DNA of 64,000 nucleotides from Fen-999 sp044220545 (GTDB lineage: Bacteria > Pseudomonadota > Gammaproteobacteria > Burkholderiales > Rhodocyclaceae). The position numbers and the translations under genes were made by a program. The stretch covers positions 35,448 to 99,447 of the forward strand of contig JBGAQX010000029.1 of assembly GCA_044220545.1 (NCBI GenBank), read 5' to 3'. The notes under the pieces were generated by a model that saw only the letters and a list, made by a program, of their open reading frames with translations, was not told the origin of the DNA and ran no database searches. This document shows positions 28,920 through 36,946 of the stretch, piece after piece (positions within the stretch are counted from its first letter, which is position 1; each line of letters starts with the position of its first letter).

Positions 28920-29792
28920 TCACTCGCCGCCGACCCGCTCCAGCAATTTCAGTACCGACACGGAATCCTCCTCGCCCATGCCGCCGCCGACGATGGCGTT
29001 GAACAACTGCGCCGTCGCCGCCGCGTTGGGCAGCATCAGGCCGAGGCGGTGCGCCTCGGCCATGACGATGCCCAGGTCCTTCTGATGCATCCACGCCTTG
29101 AAGCCCGGCTTGAAGTCGCGGTCGAGCATGCGCTGGCCGTGGTTCTCGAGAATCCGCGAATAGGCGAAGCCGCCCAGCAAAGCCTCGCGAACCCGGGCCG
29201 GATCGACACCACTCTTCCTGGCGAAGTTGAGCGCCTCGGCCACCGCCGCCACGGTCACGCCGGTGAGAATCTGGTTGCACGCCTTGGCCACCTGGCCGGC
29301 ACCGACCGCGCCGATCAGGGTGACGGACTTGCCCATCTTCTCGAACAAGGGTTGCACCGTCGCGAAGACCTCGGGCTTGCCGCCGACCATGATGGTCAGG
29401 CTGGCGTTGATGGCGCCGACTTCCCCGCCGGAGACCGGGGCGTCGAGGAATTCGACACCCCGGGCCGCCAAGCGGGCACCGATATCCCGGGCCGCCGACG
29501 GGGCGATGGTCGACATGTCCACGACGATGAGACCCTTGCCCGCCCCTTCGGCGATGCCGCCCTCGCCAAGAACCACGTCGGCGACGTCCGGCGCGTCGGC
29601 GACCATGGTGAAGACCACCTCCGAATGCCGAGCCACCCCGGCCGCCGAAATATGCGCACGCGCCGAGCTGTCGCGAAAGGCCTCCAGCGAAGCGGGCCGG
29701 CGCGCCCACAGATGCAAGGTATGGCCGGCATCGACGAGGTGCCGGGCCATGGGCCGGCCCATGAGGCCGAGGCCGATAAAGCCGATGTTCAT
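28920..29792 (-). CDS. NAD(P)-dependent beta-hydroxyacid dehydrogenase (GarR/GlxR-like)
   Basis: A 290-residue enzyme of the 3-hydroxyisobutyrate/tartronate-semialdehyde reductase family. It shows the dinucleotide-binding MNIGFIGLGLMGRPMARHL, the substrate-binding FLDAPVSGGEVGA and the catalytic lysine region GAVGAGQVAKACNQIL. The family reduces short-chain semialdehydes or oxidises hydroxyacids; specificity cannot be set from sequence, with 2-hydroxy-3-oxopropionate the likeliest guess. Start at 29792 is nine bases after the DUF4202 stop. Confidence 0.88.
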   Translation of the reverse strand: MNIGFIGLGLMGRPMARHLVDAGHTLHLWARRPASLEAFRDSSARAHISAAGVARHSEVVFTMVADAPDVADVVLGEGGIAEGAGKGLIVVDMSTIAPSAARDIGARLAARGVEFLDAPVSGGEVGAINASLTIMVGGKPEVFATVQPLFEKMGKSVTLIGAVGAGQVAKACNQILTGVTVAAVAEALNFARKSGVDPARVREALLGGFAYSRILENHGQRMLDRDFKPGFKAWMHQKDLGIVMAEAHRLGLMLPNAAATAQLFNAIVGGGMGEEDSVSVLKLLERVGGE

Positions 29793-29800
29793 GATGGCTC

Positions 29801-30415
29801 CTAGCCGCCGGATACCGCCTTGACGATCAGCGGCGTCAGCGACTCCGGCAGTTTGATCTTGCCGGCCAGGGCGAACTCGTGGGCGGCCGGCGACATCTTC
29901 TTCCAGGTCTTGCGAATGATCTCCAGCCACTTGTCCTCGCTGTAGTCGGGCTTCTGGGTGGCGAAGCCAATCATGTAGTGCTCGATGAACACCAGGTCGG
30001 TGACGTCTTCGAGCAATTGGGTATCCGGATTGACCTTGAGACCGCGCTTGCCGACCGCCATCTTGACCTGCTCGATCGATTCGTCGTCGTAGCCGGCCTC
30101 TTTCATCAGCCGGCCCGCCGTTTCGGCGTGAAACTTGTAGAGGCCGGTACGCCACTGCATGTAGCCATCGCGGTTCATCGGATAGCTGTCGCGCGGCACC
30201 TTCCAGCGCTGGATGTGCTGGGCGCGCACCGCCAGCCGGGCGGTCTCGGAAGCCCCGGGCGCGAAGCGGTCGATCATGTCGGTCATGCGCCTGGCGTAGA
30301 GAAGCTCGCGGGGCAGCTCCTGGCCATCGGGCCCCGTGTCAAGACGAGTGTCCTCGGCGTTGGCGGCATCGAAAAGGGCGATGGCGCGGTCGAAGCGCTG
30401 GCTATCGAATGTCAT
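29801..30415 (-). CDS. DUF4202 family protein
   Basis: A 204-residue soluble protein matching DUF4202 proteins (MTFDSQRFDRAIALFDAANAEDT..., RMTDMIDRFAPGASE, RAQHIQRWKVPRDSYPMNRDGY, FIEHYMIGF). His and Asp/Glu residues are spread through an all-helical sequence in a way reminiscent of HD-type metal enzymes, which is only a suggestion. Function unknown. It leads a likely operon with the hydroxyacid dehydrogenase and the c-di-GMP enzyme. Confidence 0.8.
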   Translation of the reverse strand: MTFDSQRFDRAIALFDAANAEDTRLDTGPDGQELPRELLYARRMTDMIDRFAPGASETARLAVRAQHIQRWKVPRDSYPMNRDGYMQWRTGLYKFHAETAGRLMKEAGYDDESIEQVKMAVGKRGLKVNPDTQLLEDVTDLVFIEHYMIGFATQKPDYSEDKWLEIIRKTWKKMSPAAHEFALAGKIKLPESLTPLIVKAVSGG

Positions 30416-30474
30416 GAAACCTCCTGATGGATCGGCGAATGGGGCAATGGCTAACGCGCTCCGACCGCCGCCGC

Positions 30475-32058
30475 TCAGCAGTCGATCAGAAGCAGGGATA
30501 TATCGTCATGGGGCAGCACACCCGCGGAGCCCAGATGCTCGCTCAAGGCCTTGCGCACCGCCGCCAGGCGCCCCGCTGGCGGCGCGCCGCGCAACGCCAG
30601 GCGCAAACGCTCGGCACCGAAAGCCTCGCCCTCGGTGTTGGCGGCCTCCAGCAAGCCATCGGACATCAACACCAGTTGACCACCCGGCGGACAGATGATG
30701 TGTTCGATACCCGCCATGCTCTCGTCGAAGTCGATGATCCCCAAGGCCAGATGGGTGGAGGCGATGTTCTGGCGCACCGTGCCGTCGGTATCGACCAGCA
30801 GCACATCCGGCATGCCACCGACCCAGAGGTCGGCCGACCCGTCCCGTTCGTCGAGGCACACCAGGCTTGCGGCCACGAACCGGCCGGTCGGCATATAGGC
30901 CATCAACTGCCGATTGACCTCGTAGGCGATGAAGCCGAGCGGAAAGTTCTGCTCGACCAGGCTGTAGAAGGCCGTCAGGACCGGCAGGGCGCTGATCGAC
31001 GCCGCCAGGCCGTGGCCCGTGGCGTCGCCAAGCATCGCGCACAGCCGGCCGTCGCTGGTCCGGGCGGCGGCGATGACGTCGCCGCTGAAGTCGGAGGCCG
31101 GCATCAGCCAGTGATGCAGCCGGGGATCGGCCAGCCCCTGGCGCAACATCAGTCGATCCATGATGCCGCCGGCCAGCGCCGTTTCGGCCTCCTTGTCGTC
31201 GTGGTAGCGCTGCAGGATGGCGGCGTGCTCGCGCAGCTTCTGCTCGGCGGCCAGCCGTTCGCGAATGTCGCGCAGGATGCCGACGAACATCCGATGCCCC
31301 TCGAAGCGCATCTCGGTGACCGTCAATTCGAGTGGCAGCAGCGTGCCGTCCTTGTGCCGCCCCTGGACCTGGCGTTGCGGCATGCCGATGACTTGCGGCA
31401 TGCCGCCGTGCAGATAGTCCTGCACATACCGGTCATGGGCGCTCCGTTCCGGCTCGGGCATCAGCAAGCTGACATTCTGGCCGATCAATTCACCGGCTTC
31501 GTAGCCGAAAATCACCGGCACCGCGGCGTTGATGGACAGGATCCGCGCCTGCTCGTCGATGGTGACCACGCAGTCGGCGATATTGTCGGCGATGGCTTCG
31601 ATGCGCCGCCGGTTCTCATCGACGCGGTGCTGCAAGTCCAGCGTGCGCGCCAGGGAGCGCAGCTTGGCGCTCAGGACGACGAAATTGACCGGCTTGGCCA
31701 GGTAATCGTCGCCTCCCGCCTCCAGCCCGGCGACCAGGCTTTCGTCCTTGTCGAGCGCCGAGACGAACACCACCGGTACCCAGCGGCCGACGCTCAGGGC
31801 CTTGATGCGCCGCGTGGCTTCGTAGCCATCCATGACCGGCATCATTACGTCCATCAACACCACATCGGGAGCAACCCGCGGAAACATCTCCACGGCGCGC
31901 TCGCCATTCTCGGCGAGCACCACTTCGCAGCCGAGTTTCTTGAGGAATGCCTGAAGCAGCAGACGGTTGGTGGCGGTGTCGTCCACCACCAGCACCTTGA
32001 GCCCCTCGGTACCCTGTTCGATCGGTGCCAAACCTATTCCTCCCGGCGCTTCGGGCAA
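30475..32058 (-). CDS. Response regulator with PAS and PP2C-type phosphatase output
   Basis: A 527-residue protein: receiver domain (about 20-135; phospho-acceptor Asp in DVVLMDVMMPVMDG, Lys in YLAKPVNF), a PAS domain (about 150-265), a linker helix, and a SpoIIE-type PP2C domain (about 310-525) with the metal-binding motifs DFSGDVIAA, LGDATGHGLAAS, SDGLLEA and HDDISLLLI. Such RsbU/RssB-like proteins usually dephosphorylate an anti-sigma-factor antagonist. No partner (STAS or kinase gene) is adjacent, so the target lies elsewhere. Confidence 0.9.
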   Translation of the reverse strand: MPEAPGGIGLAPIEQGTEGLKVLVVDDTATNRLLLQAFLKKLGCEVVLAENGERAVEMFPRVAPDVVLMDVMMPVMDGYEATRRIKALSVGRWVPVVFVSALDKDESLVAGLEAGGDDYLAKPVNFVVLSAKLRSLARTLDLQHRVDENRRRIEAIADNIADCVVTIDEQARILSINAAVPVIFGYEAGELIGQNVSLLMPEPERSAHDRYVQDYLHGGMPQVIGMPQRQVQGRHKDGTLLPLELTVTEMRFEGHRMFVGILRDIRERLAAEQKLREHAAILQRYHDDKEAETALAGGIMDRLMLRQGLADPRLHHWLMPASDFSGDVIAAARTSDGRLCAMLGDATGHGLAASISALPVLTAFYSLVEQNFPLGFIAYEVNRQLMAYMPTGRFVAASLVCLDERDGSADLWVGGMPDVLLVDTDGTVRQNIASTHLALGIIDFDESMAGIEHIICPPGGQLVLMSDGLLEAANTEGEAFGAERLRLALRGAPPAGRLAAVRKALSEHLGSAGVLPHDDISLLLIDC

Positions 32059-32076
32059 GTTTCAACCACCGACGCC

Positions 32077-32301
32077 TCAGGCGCAGCCGCCCTCGGATTC
32101 CGGCACGCCCAGCTTCTTGAGGATGCTGTCCATCGGGCAGAACTTGGTGAAGCCGCTCTGGAAGAGGTTGGCGCCGACGAAGAGCGTGAACCACAGCCAG
32201 GACAGTTTGGACAAATCGACCTGACCGGAAACATGGGCCAGAACGAGGGAAAGCATGATGAAGGCACCGGCGACAATGCGAACAATGCGATTGACGGTCA
32301 T
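32077..32301 (-). CDS. DUF2892 (YgaP-like) small inner-membrane protein
   Basis: A 74-residue protein with two hydrophobic segments (IVRIVAGAFIMLSLVLAHV and LSWLWFTLFVGANLFQSGF) and the family signature FCPMDSILKKLGV near the C-terminus, typical of DUF2892. The domain is often fused to or beside rhodaneses. It starts four bases inside the RND permease gene (ATGA), so it is the last cistron of that efflux operon. Confidence 0.85.
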   Translation of the reverse strand: MTVNRIVRIVAGAFIMLSLVLAHVSGQVDLSKLSWLWFTLFVGANLFQSGFTKFCPMDSILKKLGVPESEGGCA

Positions 32302-35300
32302 TGGCTAACTCCTTGAAGATGAATGCGGTTGTGCATGGCCGCGAAGTAAAGAACCGGGATGACGACCAGCGTCAGCACGGTGGACACCAGAATACCGAAG
32401 ATCAGGCTGATGGCAAGGCCGGAAAAGATCGGGTCGTCGAGGATGAACAGCGCGCCGAGCATGGCGGCCAGCCCGGTCAGCGCGATCGGCTTGGCGCGGA
32501 TGGCCGCCGACTGAATCACCGCCTCGGCGAAATCGAGACCACCGGCCACCTGTTCGTTGATGAAGTCGACCAGCAGGATCGAGTTGCGGACGATGATGCC
32601 GGCCAGCGCGATCATGCCGATCATCGACGTCGCGGTGAACTGCGCGCCCAGCAACGCATGGCCGGGCATGACGCCGATGATGGTGAGCGGAATCGGCGCC
32701 ATGATGATGAGCGGCACCAGATAGCTCTTGAACTGCGCCACCACCAGCAGGTAGATCAGCAACAGGCCGACGGCGTAGGCGGCGCCCATGTCGCGGAAGG
32801 TCTCGTAGGTCATCTGCCATTCGCCGTCCCATTTCACGGCATAGCCGGCGTACGGATCTTTCGGCTGCTTGATGAAGTATTCGCCGACGCCCGCGGGCAG
32901 TTTCGAACGGATGTCGAACATGCCGTAGAGCGGCGAATCCAGTTCGCCGCCCATGTCGCCGACCACATAGACGACCGGCAGCAGATCCTTGTGGTAGATG
33001 ACCTTCTCGCGCAGCATGTGCCGCGCTTCGACCACCTCGGCGATGGGCACCAGGTTGCCGTCGCGGCCGCGCACCTTGAGCTTCAGCAGCTCGTCGAGGC
33101 CGGACTGGCGCTCGGCGGGCAGGGTGATGCGCACCGGGATTTCGTACTTGGCGTCGCCATCATGCACCGGCGTCACGTCTTCCCCGGTCAGCCCCAGGCG
33201 CACCGTGTCGACGATGTCCTTCTGCGCCACGCCGAGCAGCGCCGCCTTGGCCTGATTGACATGCAGCAACACCTTGGCGGCGTCGGCATTGATGGAGTCG
33301 TCGACGCCGAGGATGTCGGTGGTGCCTTCGAAGGCCGCCCGGATCTTCTTCGCCGTCTCGACCTGGCCGGGGTAGTCGGGGCCGTACACCTCCGCGACGA
33401 TGGGCGACTGCACCGGTGGCCCGGGCGGCACTTCCACCACCTTGGCGTTGCCGCCGGCGGCCTTGCCGATCGCCATGACGCGGTCGCGCACGGCGATGGC
33501 GACGTCGTGGCTCTTGCGCTCGCGATGGTGCTTGTCCACCAGATTGACCTGGATGTCGCCCATCTCCGGATTGGTGCGCAGGTAGTACTGGCGCACCAGG
33601 CCGTTGAAGTTGATCGGCGCGGCGCTGCCGGCATAGATCTGGTAGTCCTTGACCTCCGGCACCTTGGCCAGCTCGGCGGAAATCTCGCGCAGCACCCGGG
33701 CCGTTTCCTCCACCGGCGTACCCACCGGCATGTCGAGCACGACCTGGAATTCGCTCTTGTTGTCGAAGGGCAGCATCTTCAGCACCACCAGCTTGACGAC
33801 CCCCAGCGACACCGAGGCGGCGATGGCGATGACGATCACCAGCCACAGCATGCGCCGCGCCGATTTGCCGCCGCGCGCATCGAGAAAGCGCGGCAGGACA
33901 CGCCGGAACAGCGCCATCAACCGGGCCGTGGTCTTGTCCTCGACGACGCCGTGATGGGCCGGCTTCATCAGCTTGAGCGCCAGCCAGGGCGTGACGATGA
34001 AGGCCAGCGCCAGCGAGATGAACATGCCCATCGAGGCGTTGATCGGAATCGGGCTCATGTACGGCCCCATCAGGCCGCTGACGAAGGCCATGGGCAGCAG
34101 CGCGGCGATTACCGTGAAGGTGGCCAGGATGGTCGGCCCGCCGACCTCGTCGACCGCGCTGGGGATGATCTGCCAGAGCGGCTTGTCGGGTTCCAGGGTA
34201 TGCCAGCGATGAATGTTCTCGACCACCACGATGGCGTCGTCGACCAGGATGCCGATGGAGAAGATCAGCGCGAACAGCGAAACGCGGTTGAGGGTGAAGC
34301 CCCAGACCCAGGAGGCGAACAGGGTGGCGGCCAGGGTGAGCGTCACCGCCACGCCGACGATCACCGCCTCGCGGCGCCCGAGGGCGAACAGCACCAGCAG
34401 GACGACGAAAGCGGTGGCGAAGACCAGCTTGCCGATCAGTTTTTGCGCCTTTTCCGTCGCCGTCTCGCCGTAGTTGCGGGTGACGGTGAATTCGACACCG
34501 TCCGGGATCACCGTGCCCTTGAGGCTTTCGGCGCGCCGGATGACCGATTCGGCCACGTCGGCGGCGTTGACGCCCGGCTTCTTGGAGACGGACAGCGTCA
34601 CCGCCGGATGTTCGCCATCTTTCGAGCCATGCCAGACATAGCGACTGGGCTGGTCCGCGCCGTCGATGATCTGGGCGACGTCGGCCATGAACACCGGCTT
34701 CTGGTCGTAGACGCCGACGACCAGCTTCTTCACGTCGGCGGCGGTCTCGATGTAGGTGCCCGTCTGCACCAGCAGTTCGCGACCGCCCGTCACCATGCTG
34801 CCGGCGGGTTGCGAGGCGTTGGAAACCTGCAGCGCGGCGCGCAGATCCTGGCCCGTCACGCCGTAGGCGTTCATGCGGTCGGCGTCCATGGCGACGCGGA
34901 TTACGTGGCCGGGGCCGCCGACGGTCACCACGTCGCGGGTGCCGGCGATGCGCTTGAGGTCGATCTCGGCGGCGCGCGCCACCTGCTGCATTTCGAACGC
35001 CGACCGGTCGGGATCGGCGCTCCAGAAGGTGAGCGTCACGATGGGCACGTCGTCGATGCCCTTCGGCTTGACGATCGGCTCGCCGACGCCGAGGTTGGGC
35101 GAGATCCAGTCCTTGTTGGAGTTGATGGTGTCGTAGAGACGCACCAGCGCCTGGATCGGATCCTCGCCGACCTTGTACTGGACGGTGATCACCGCCATGC
35201 CCGGCCGCGACACGGAATAGATATGCTCGATGCCGGCGATGCGCGACAGCACCTGCTCGGCCGGCCGCGCCACCAGCGCCTCGACGTCGCGCGCCGACGC

Positions 35301-35468
35301 CCCCGGGAAGGGCACGAAGACGTTGGCCATGGTGACGTTGATCTGCGGCTCTTCTTCGCGTGGCGTGATCAGGGTGGCGAAAATGCCCAGCAGCAGCGCC
35401 ACCAGGGCGATCAGCGGCGTCAGGGAATTGCGCAGGAAGTAGGCGGCGATGCGCCCGGAAATGCCCAT
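32298..35468 (-). CDS. RND-family efflux permease
   Basis: Inner-membrane proton-driven pump of 1056 residues, the expected length for a full RND permease with two repeats of six transmembrane helices and two large periplasmic loops. The TM4 proton-relay signature VDDAIVVVENIHR is intact. The sequence looks like the hydrophobe/amphiphile exporter-like branch rather than the metal-exporting CusA type. Substrate unknown. It follows the periplasmic adaptor gene by 12 bases; no outer-membrane TolC-like gene is adjacent, so a channel encoded elsewhere must serve it. Confidence 0.93.
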   Translation of the reverse strand: MGISGRIAAYFLRNSLTPLIALVALLLGIFATLITPREEEPQINVTMANVFVPFPGASARDVEALVARPAEQVLSRIAGIEHIYSVSRPGMAVITVQYKVGEDPIQALVRLYDTINSNKDWISPNLGVGEPIVKPKGIDDVPIVTLTFWSADPDRSAFEMQQVARAAEIDLKRIAGTRDVVTVGGPGHVIRVAMDADRMNAYGVTGQDLRAALQVSNASQPAGSMVTGGRELLVQTGTYIETAADVKKLVVGVYDQKPVFMADVAQIIDGADQPSRYVWHGSKDGEHPAVTLSVSKKPGVNAADVAESVIRRAESLKGTVIPDGVEFTVTRNYGETATEKAQKLIGKLVFATAFVVLLVLFALGRREAVIVGVAVTLTLAATLFASWVWGFTLNRVSLFALIFSIGILVDDAIVVVENIHRWHTLEPDKPLWQIIPSAVDEVGGPTILATFTVIAALLPMAFVSGLMGPYMSPIPINASMGMFISLALAFIVTPWLALKLMKPAHHGVVEDKTTARLMALFRRVLPRFLDARGGKSARRMLWLVIVIAIAASVSLGVVKLVVLKMLPFDNKSEFQVVLDMPVGTPVEETARVLREISAELAKVPEVKDYQIYAGSAAPINFNGLVRQYYLRTNPEMGDIQVNLVDKHHRERKSHDVAIAVRDRVMAIGKAAGGNAKVVEVPPGPPVQSPIVAEVYGPDYPGQVETAKKIRAAFEGTTDILGVDDSINADAAKVLLHVNQAKAALLGVAQKDIVDTVRLGLTGEDVTPVHDGDAKYEIPVRITLPAERQSGLDELLKLKVRGRDGNLVPIAEVVEARHMLREKVIYHKDLLPVVYVVGDMGGELDSPLYGMFDIRSKLPAGVGEYFIKQPKDPYAGYAVKWDGEWQMTYETFRDMGAAYAVGLLLIYLLVVAQFKSYLVPLIIMAPIPLTIIGVMPGHALLGAQFTATSMIGMIALAGIIVRNSILLVDFINEQVAGGLDFAEAVIQSAAIRAKPIALTGLAAMLGALFILDDPIFSGLAISLIFGILVSTVLTLVVIPVLYFAAMHNRIHLQGVSQ

Positions 35469-35480
35469 GATCGACTTCCC

Positions 35481-36530
35481 CTACTTGGTGGGCGCCGACT
35501 GCTTCAACTGGATGCCGGCCTTGATCGGCTCCAGGCTGACGCGCTCGCCGGCGGCCAGGCCGGCCAGCACTTCATATTCGCCGTTGCCGACAATCTCGCC
35601 CAGCCGTACCTGCCGCAGGCGCGGCACGCCCTGGCCATCGAGGACATAGGCGCCGGTCACCTCGCCGCGCCGGATCACCGCCTTGGTCGGCACCGTCAGC
35701 TTCTTGCCGGTACCCATGACGAAATGAGCGCGAGCGGCCATGCCGGGGATCACGCCTTCCACGCCGTCCGGCAGATAGAGCCGGGCCGTCACGGTATGGC
35801 TGCGCACGTCGGCGGTCGGCAGCACTTCGACCCGGCTGGCGTCGATCCATTGGCCCGTCTCGGGAAACTCCAGGCGTGCCTTCGCGCTGTGCTTCACGTC
35901 GGCCAGCTTGTACTGCGGAATGCTGGCGACCACCCGCAGGCTCTTCGGATCATAGATTGTGAGCAAGGGCTTGCCCGGCGTGGCCATTTCGCCCAGTTCC
36001 GTCTGGCGCAGGGCGACGATGCCAGCCATGGGCGCGGTCACCGTGGCATGGGAAACCGTCGCGCCGCTGGCGCCCGCCGAGGCCTGGGCCGCCTTGTAGT
36101 CCGCCTCGGCCTTGTCCAGCGCCGCGCCGCTGACGAACTTCTGGGCAAAGAGATTCCTGGTCCGCTCGTACTGGGCCTTGGCCTGGATCAGTTGGGCCTG
36201 GGCACCGGCGGCGCCCTCGGCGGCCTCGCGGGCGTCGATGCGCATCAGCAACTCGCCCTTCCTGACCCGCTGGCCGGCGTCGACGCGCACTTCCAGCACC
36301 CGGCCCTGTACCTGGGCGGCCACCACCGACTGGCGCACCGCCTCCACCACGGCCTCGGCCGGATAGGTGAGCGCGATATCCCGAACTTCGAGCACCGCGG
36401 AGGCCGGGGCCGGCACGGCGGCCTCCTGTGCCAGGGCCGATACCGGCAGCAGAGCGGGCAAAAGCGCGGCGGCAAAAAAGCCGACGGCCCAACGGGCCGT
36501 CGAATTCAGGAGGTGAGTAGTCGTCTTCAT
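35481..36530 (-). CDS. RND efflux periplasmic adaptor (membrane-fusion protein)
   Basis: A 349-residue exported adaptor that joins the RND pump to an outer-membrane channel. Signal peptide at the N-terminus (ARWAVGFFAAALLPALLPVSALAQE), then a barrel-sandwich half-motif (VQGRVLEVRVDAGQRVRKGELLMRI), an alpha-hairpin of Ala/Gln-rich heptads (residues about 95-165) and beta-barrel parts. Start ATG 36530 gives a normal signal peptide. A strong intrinsic-terminator sequence lies inside codons 10-19, and the promoter predicts almost no 5' leader; both are listed separately. Confidence 0.92.
   Translation of the reverse strand: MKTTTHLLNSTARWAVGFFAAALLPALLPVSALAQEAAVPAPASAVLEVRDIALTYPAEAVVEAVRQSVVAAQVQGRVLEVRVDAGQRVRKGELLMRIDAREAAEGAAGAQAQLIQAKAQYERTRNLFAQKFVSGAALDKAEADYKAAQASAGASGATVSHATVTAPMAGIVALRQTELGEMATPGKPLLTIYDPKSLRVVASIPQYKLADVKHSAKARLEFPETGQWIDASRVEVLPTADVRSHTVTARLYLPDGVEGVIPGMAARAHFVMGTGKKLTVPTKAVIRRGEVTGAYVLDGQGVPRLRQVRLGEIVGNGEYEVLAGLAAGERVSLEPIKAGIQLKQSAPTK
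36474..36502 (-). terminator. Intrinsic terminator/attenuator inside the adaptor gene start
   Basis: On the minus strand a perfect 9-base-pair stem (CGACGGCCC / GGGCCGTCG, loop GTT) is followed after GC by six T residues. This is a textbook intrinsic terminator, oriented with the adaptor gene and located within its signal-peptide codons, about 57 bases from the predicted transcription start. It could end read-through from the upstream MFS-cbiX unit, attenuate the efflux operon, or both. Reduced translation would let it fold. Confidence 0.7.
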
Positions 36531-36538
36531 GGTATATA

Positions 36539-36568
36539 AGTATATTCTGATATACGACTATTTTTCAA
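36539..36568 (-). promoter_or_regulatory. Promoter of the RND efflux operon with AT-rich repeats
   Basis: Minus-strand -35 TTGAAA (36568-36563), 18-base spacer, -10 TATACT (36544-36539). A start 6-8 bases downstream falls only 1-3 bases before the ATG at 36530, predicting a near-leaderless mRNA. Read on the plus strand, GTATAT occurs at 36532 and 36540 and its inverse ATATAC at 36550-36555, spanning the -10: a likely repressor site. The regulator gene is not adjacent. Confidence 0.6.
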
Positions 36569-36586
36569 GTCCACGTTGGCGCCCAA

Positions 36587-36946
36587 CTAGGCATTTAGCG
36601 CAAAATCCGCCATTGCGTCAATTACTTCCTGCGCCTCGCCGACCGGCGCGGCCAGTGAAATCTCCAGTCCGGGGAAGCGATCCATGGCGTTGGCGGCCAG
36701 TTGCGGCAAGTCCTTCAGGACATGGCGACCCGGCCCGATGAAGATCGGCACCACCGAAATCTCCGTCACACCGCGACTGGCCAGGCATTCGATCGACTCT
36801 TCCAGGCTCGGCCGGGTCAGCTCGAGAAAACCCAGCTCGACCACCGCCTCCGGTTGCCGCGCCGCCATGCTGTCGCGGATGCGTTCGAAGGGCTTGACGT
36901 ATTCGGTGGTGCGCGACCCGTGGCCGAAGAGGATGATTCCTTTCAC
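36587..36946 (-). CDS. cbiX: CbiX-type sirohydrochlorin chelatase, short form
   Basis: A 119-residue single-domain chelatase of the CbiX/SirB family, which inserts cobalt, nickel or iron into sirohydrochlorin. It begins (GTG 36946) with KGIILFGHGSRTTEYVKPF and has a second histidine in FIGPGRHVLKDLP; these two His residues form the metal site in the family. The short form works as a homodimer. The start overlaps the MFS stop (GTGA), so the two are coupled. The pathway step (siroheme or cobamide) cannot be fixed from this window. Confidence 0.87.
   Translation of the reverse strand: MKGIILFGHGSRTTEYVKPFERIRDSMAARQPEAVVELGFLELTRPSLEESIECLASRGVTEISVVPIFIGPGRHVLKDLPQLAANAMDRFPGLEISLAAPVGEAQEVIDAMADFALNA

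Noticed and set aside
30427..36539. Very long plus-strand open frames (629 and 1412 codons) antisense to the RND operon and PP2C regulator
   Set aside because: His/Arg/Gln-rich translations without motifs; the minus-strand genes are clearly real. Long antisense frames are expected in GC-rich DNA.
36508..36741. Plus-strand open frame MVYKYILIYDYF... preceded by AGGAGGTGA
   Set aside because: The ribosome-binding-like sequence is 12 or more bases from the ATG, the frame soon becomes Pro/Arg-rich and antisense to cbiX, and the region is explained by the minus-strand promoter and adaptor start.
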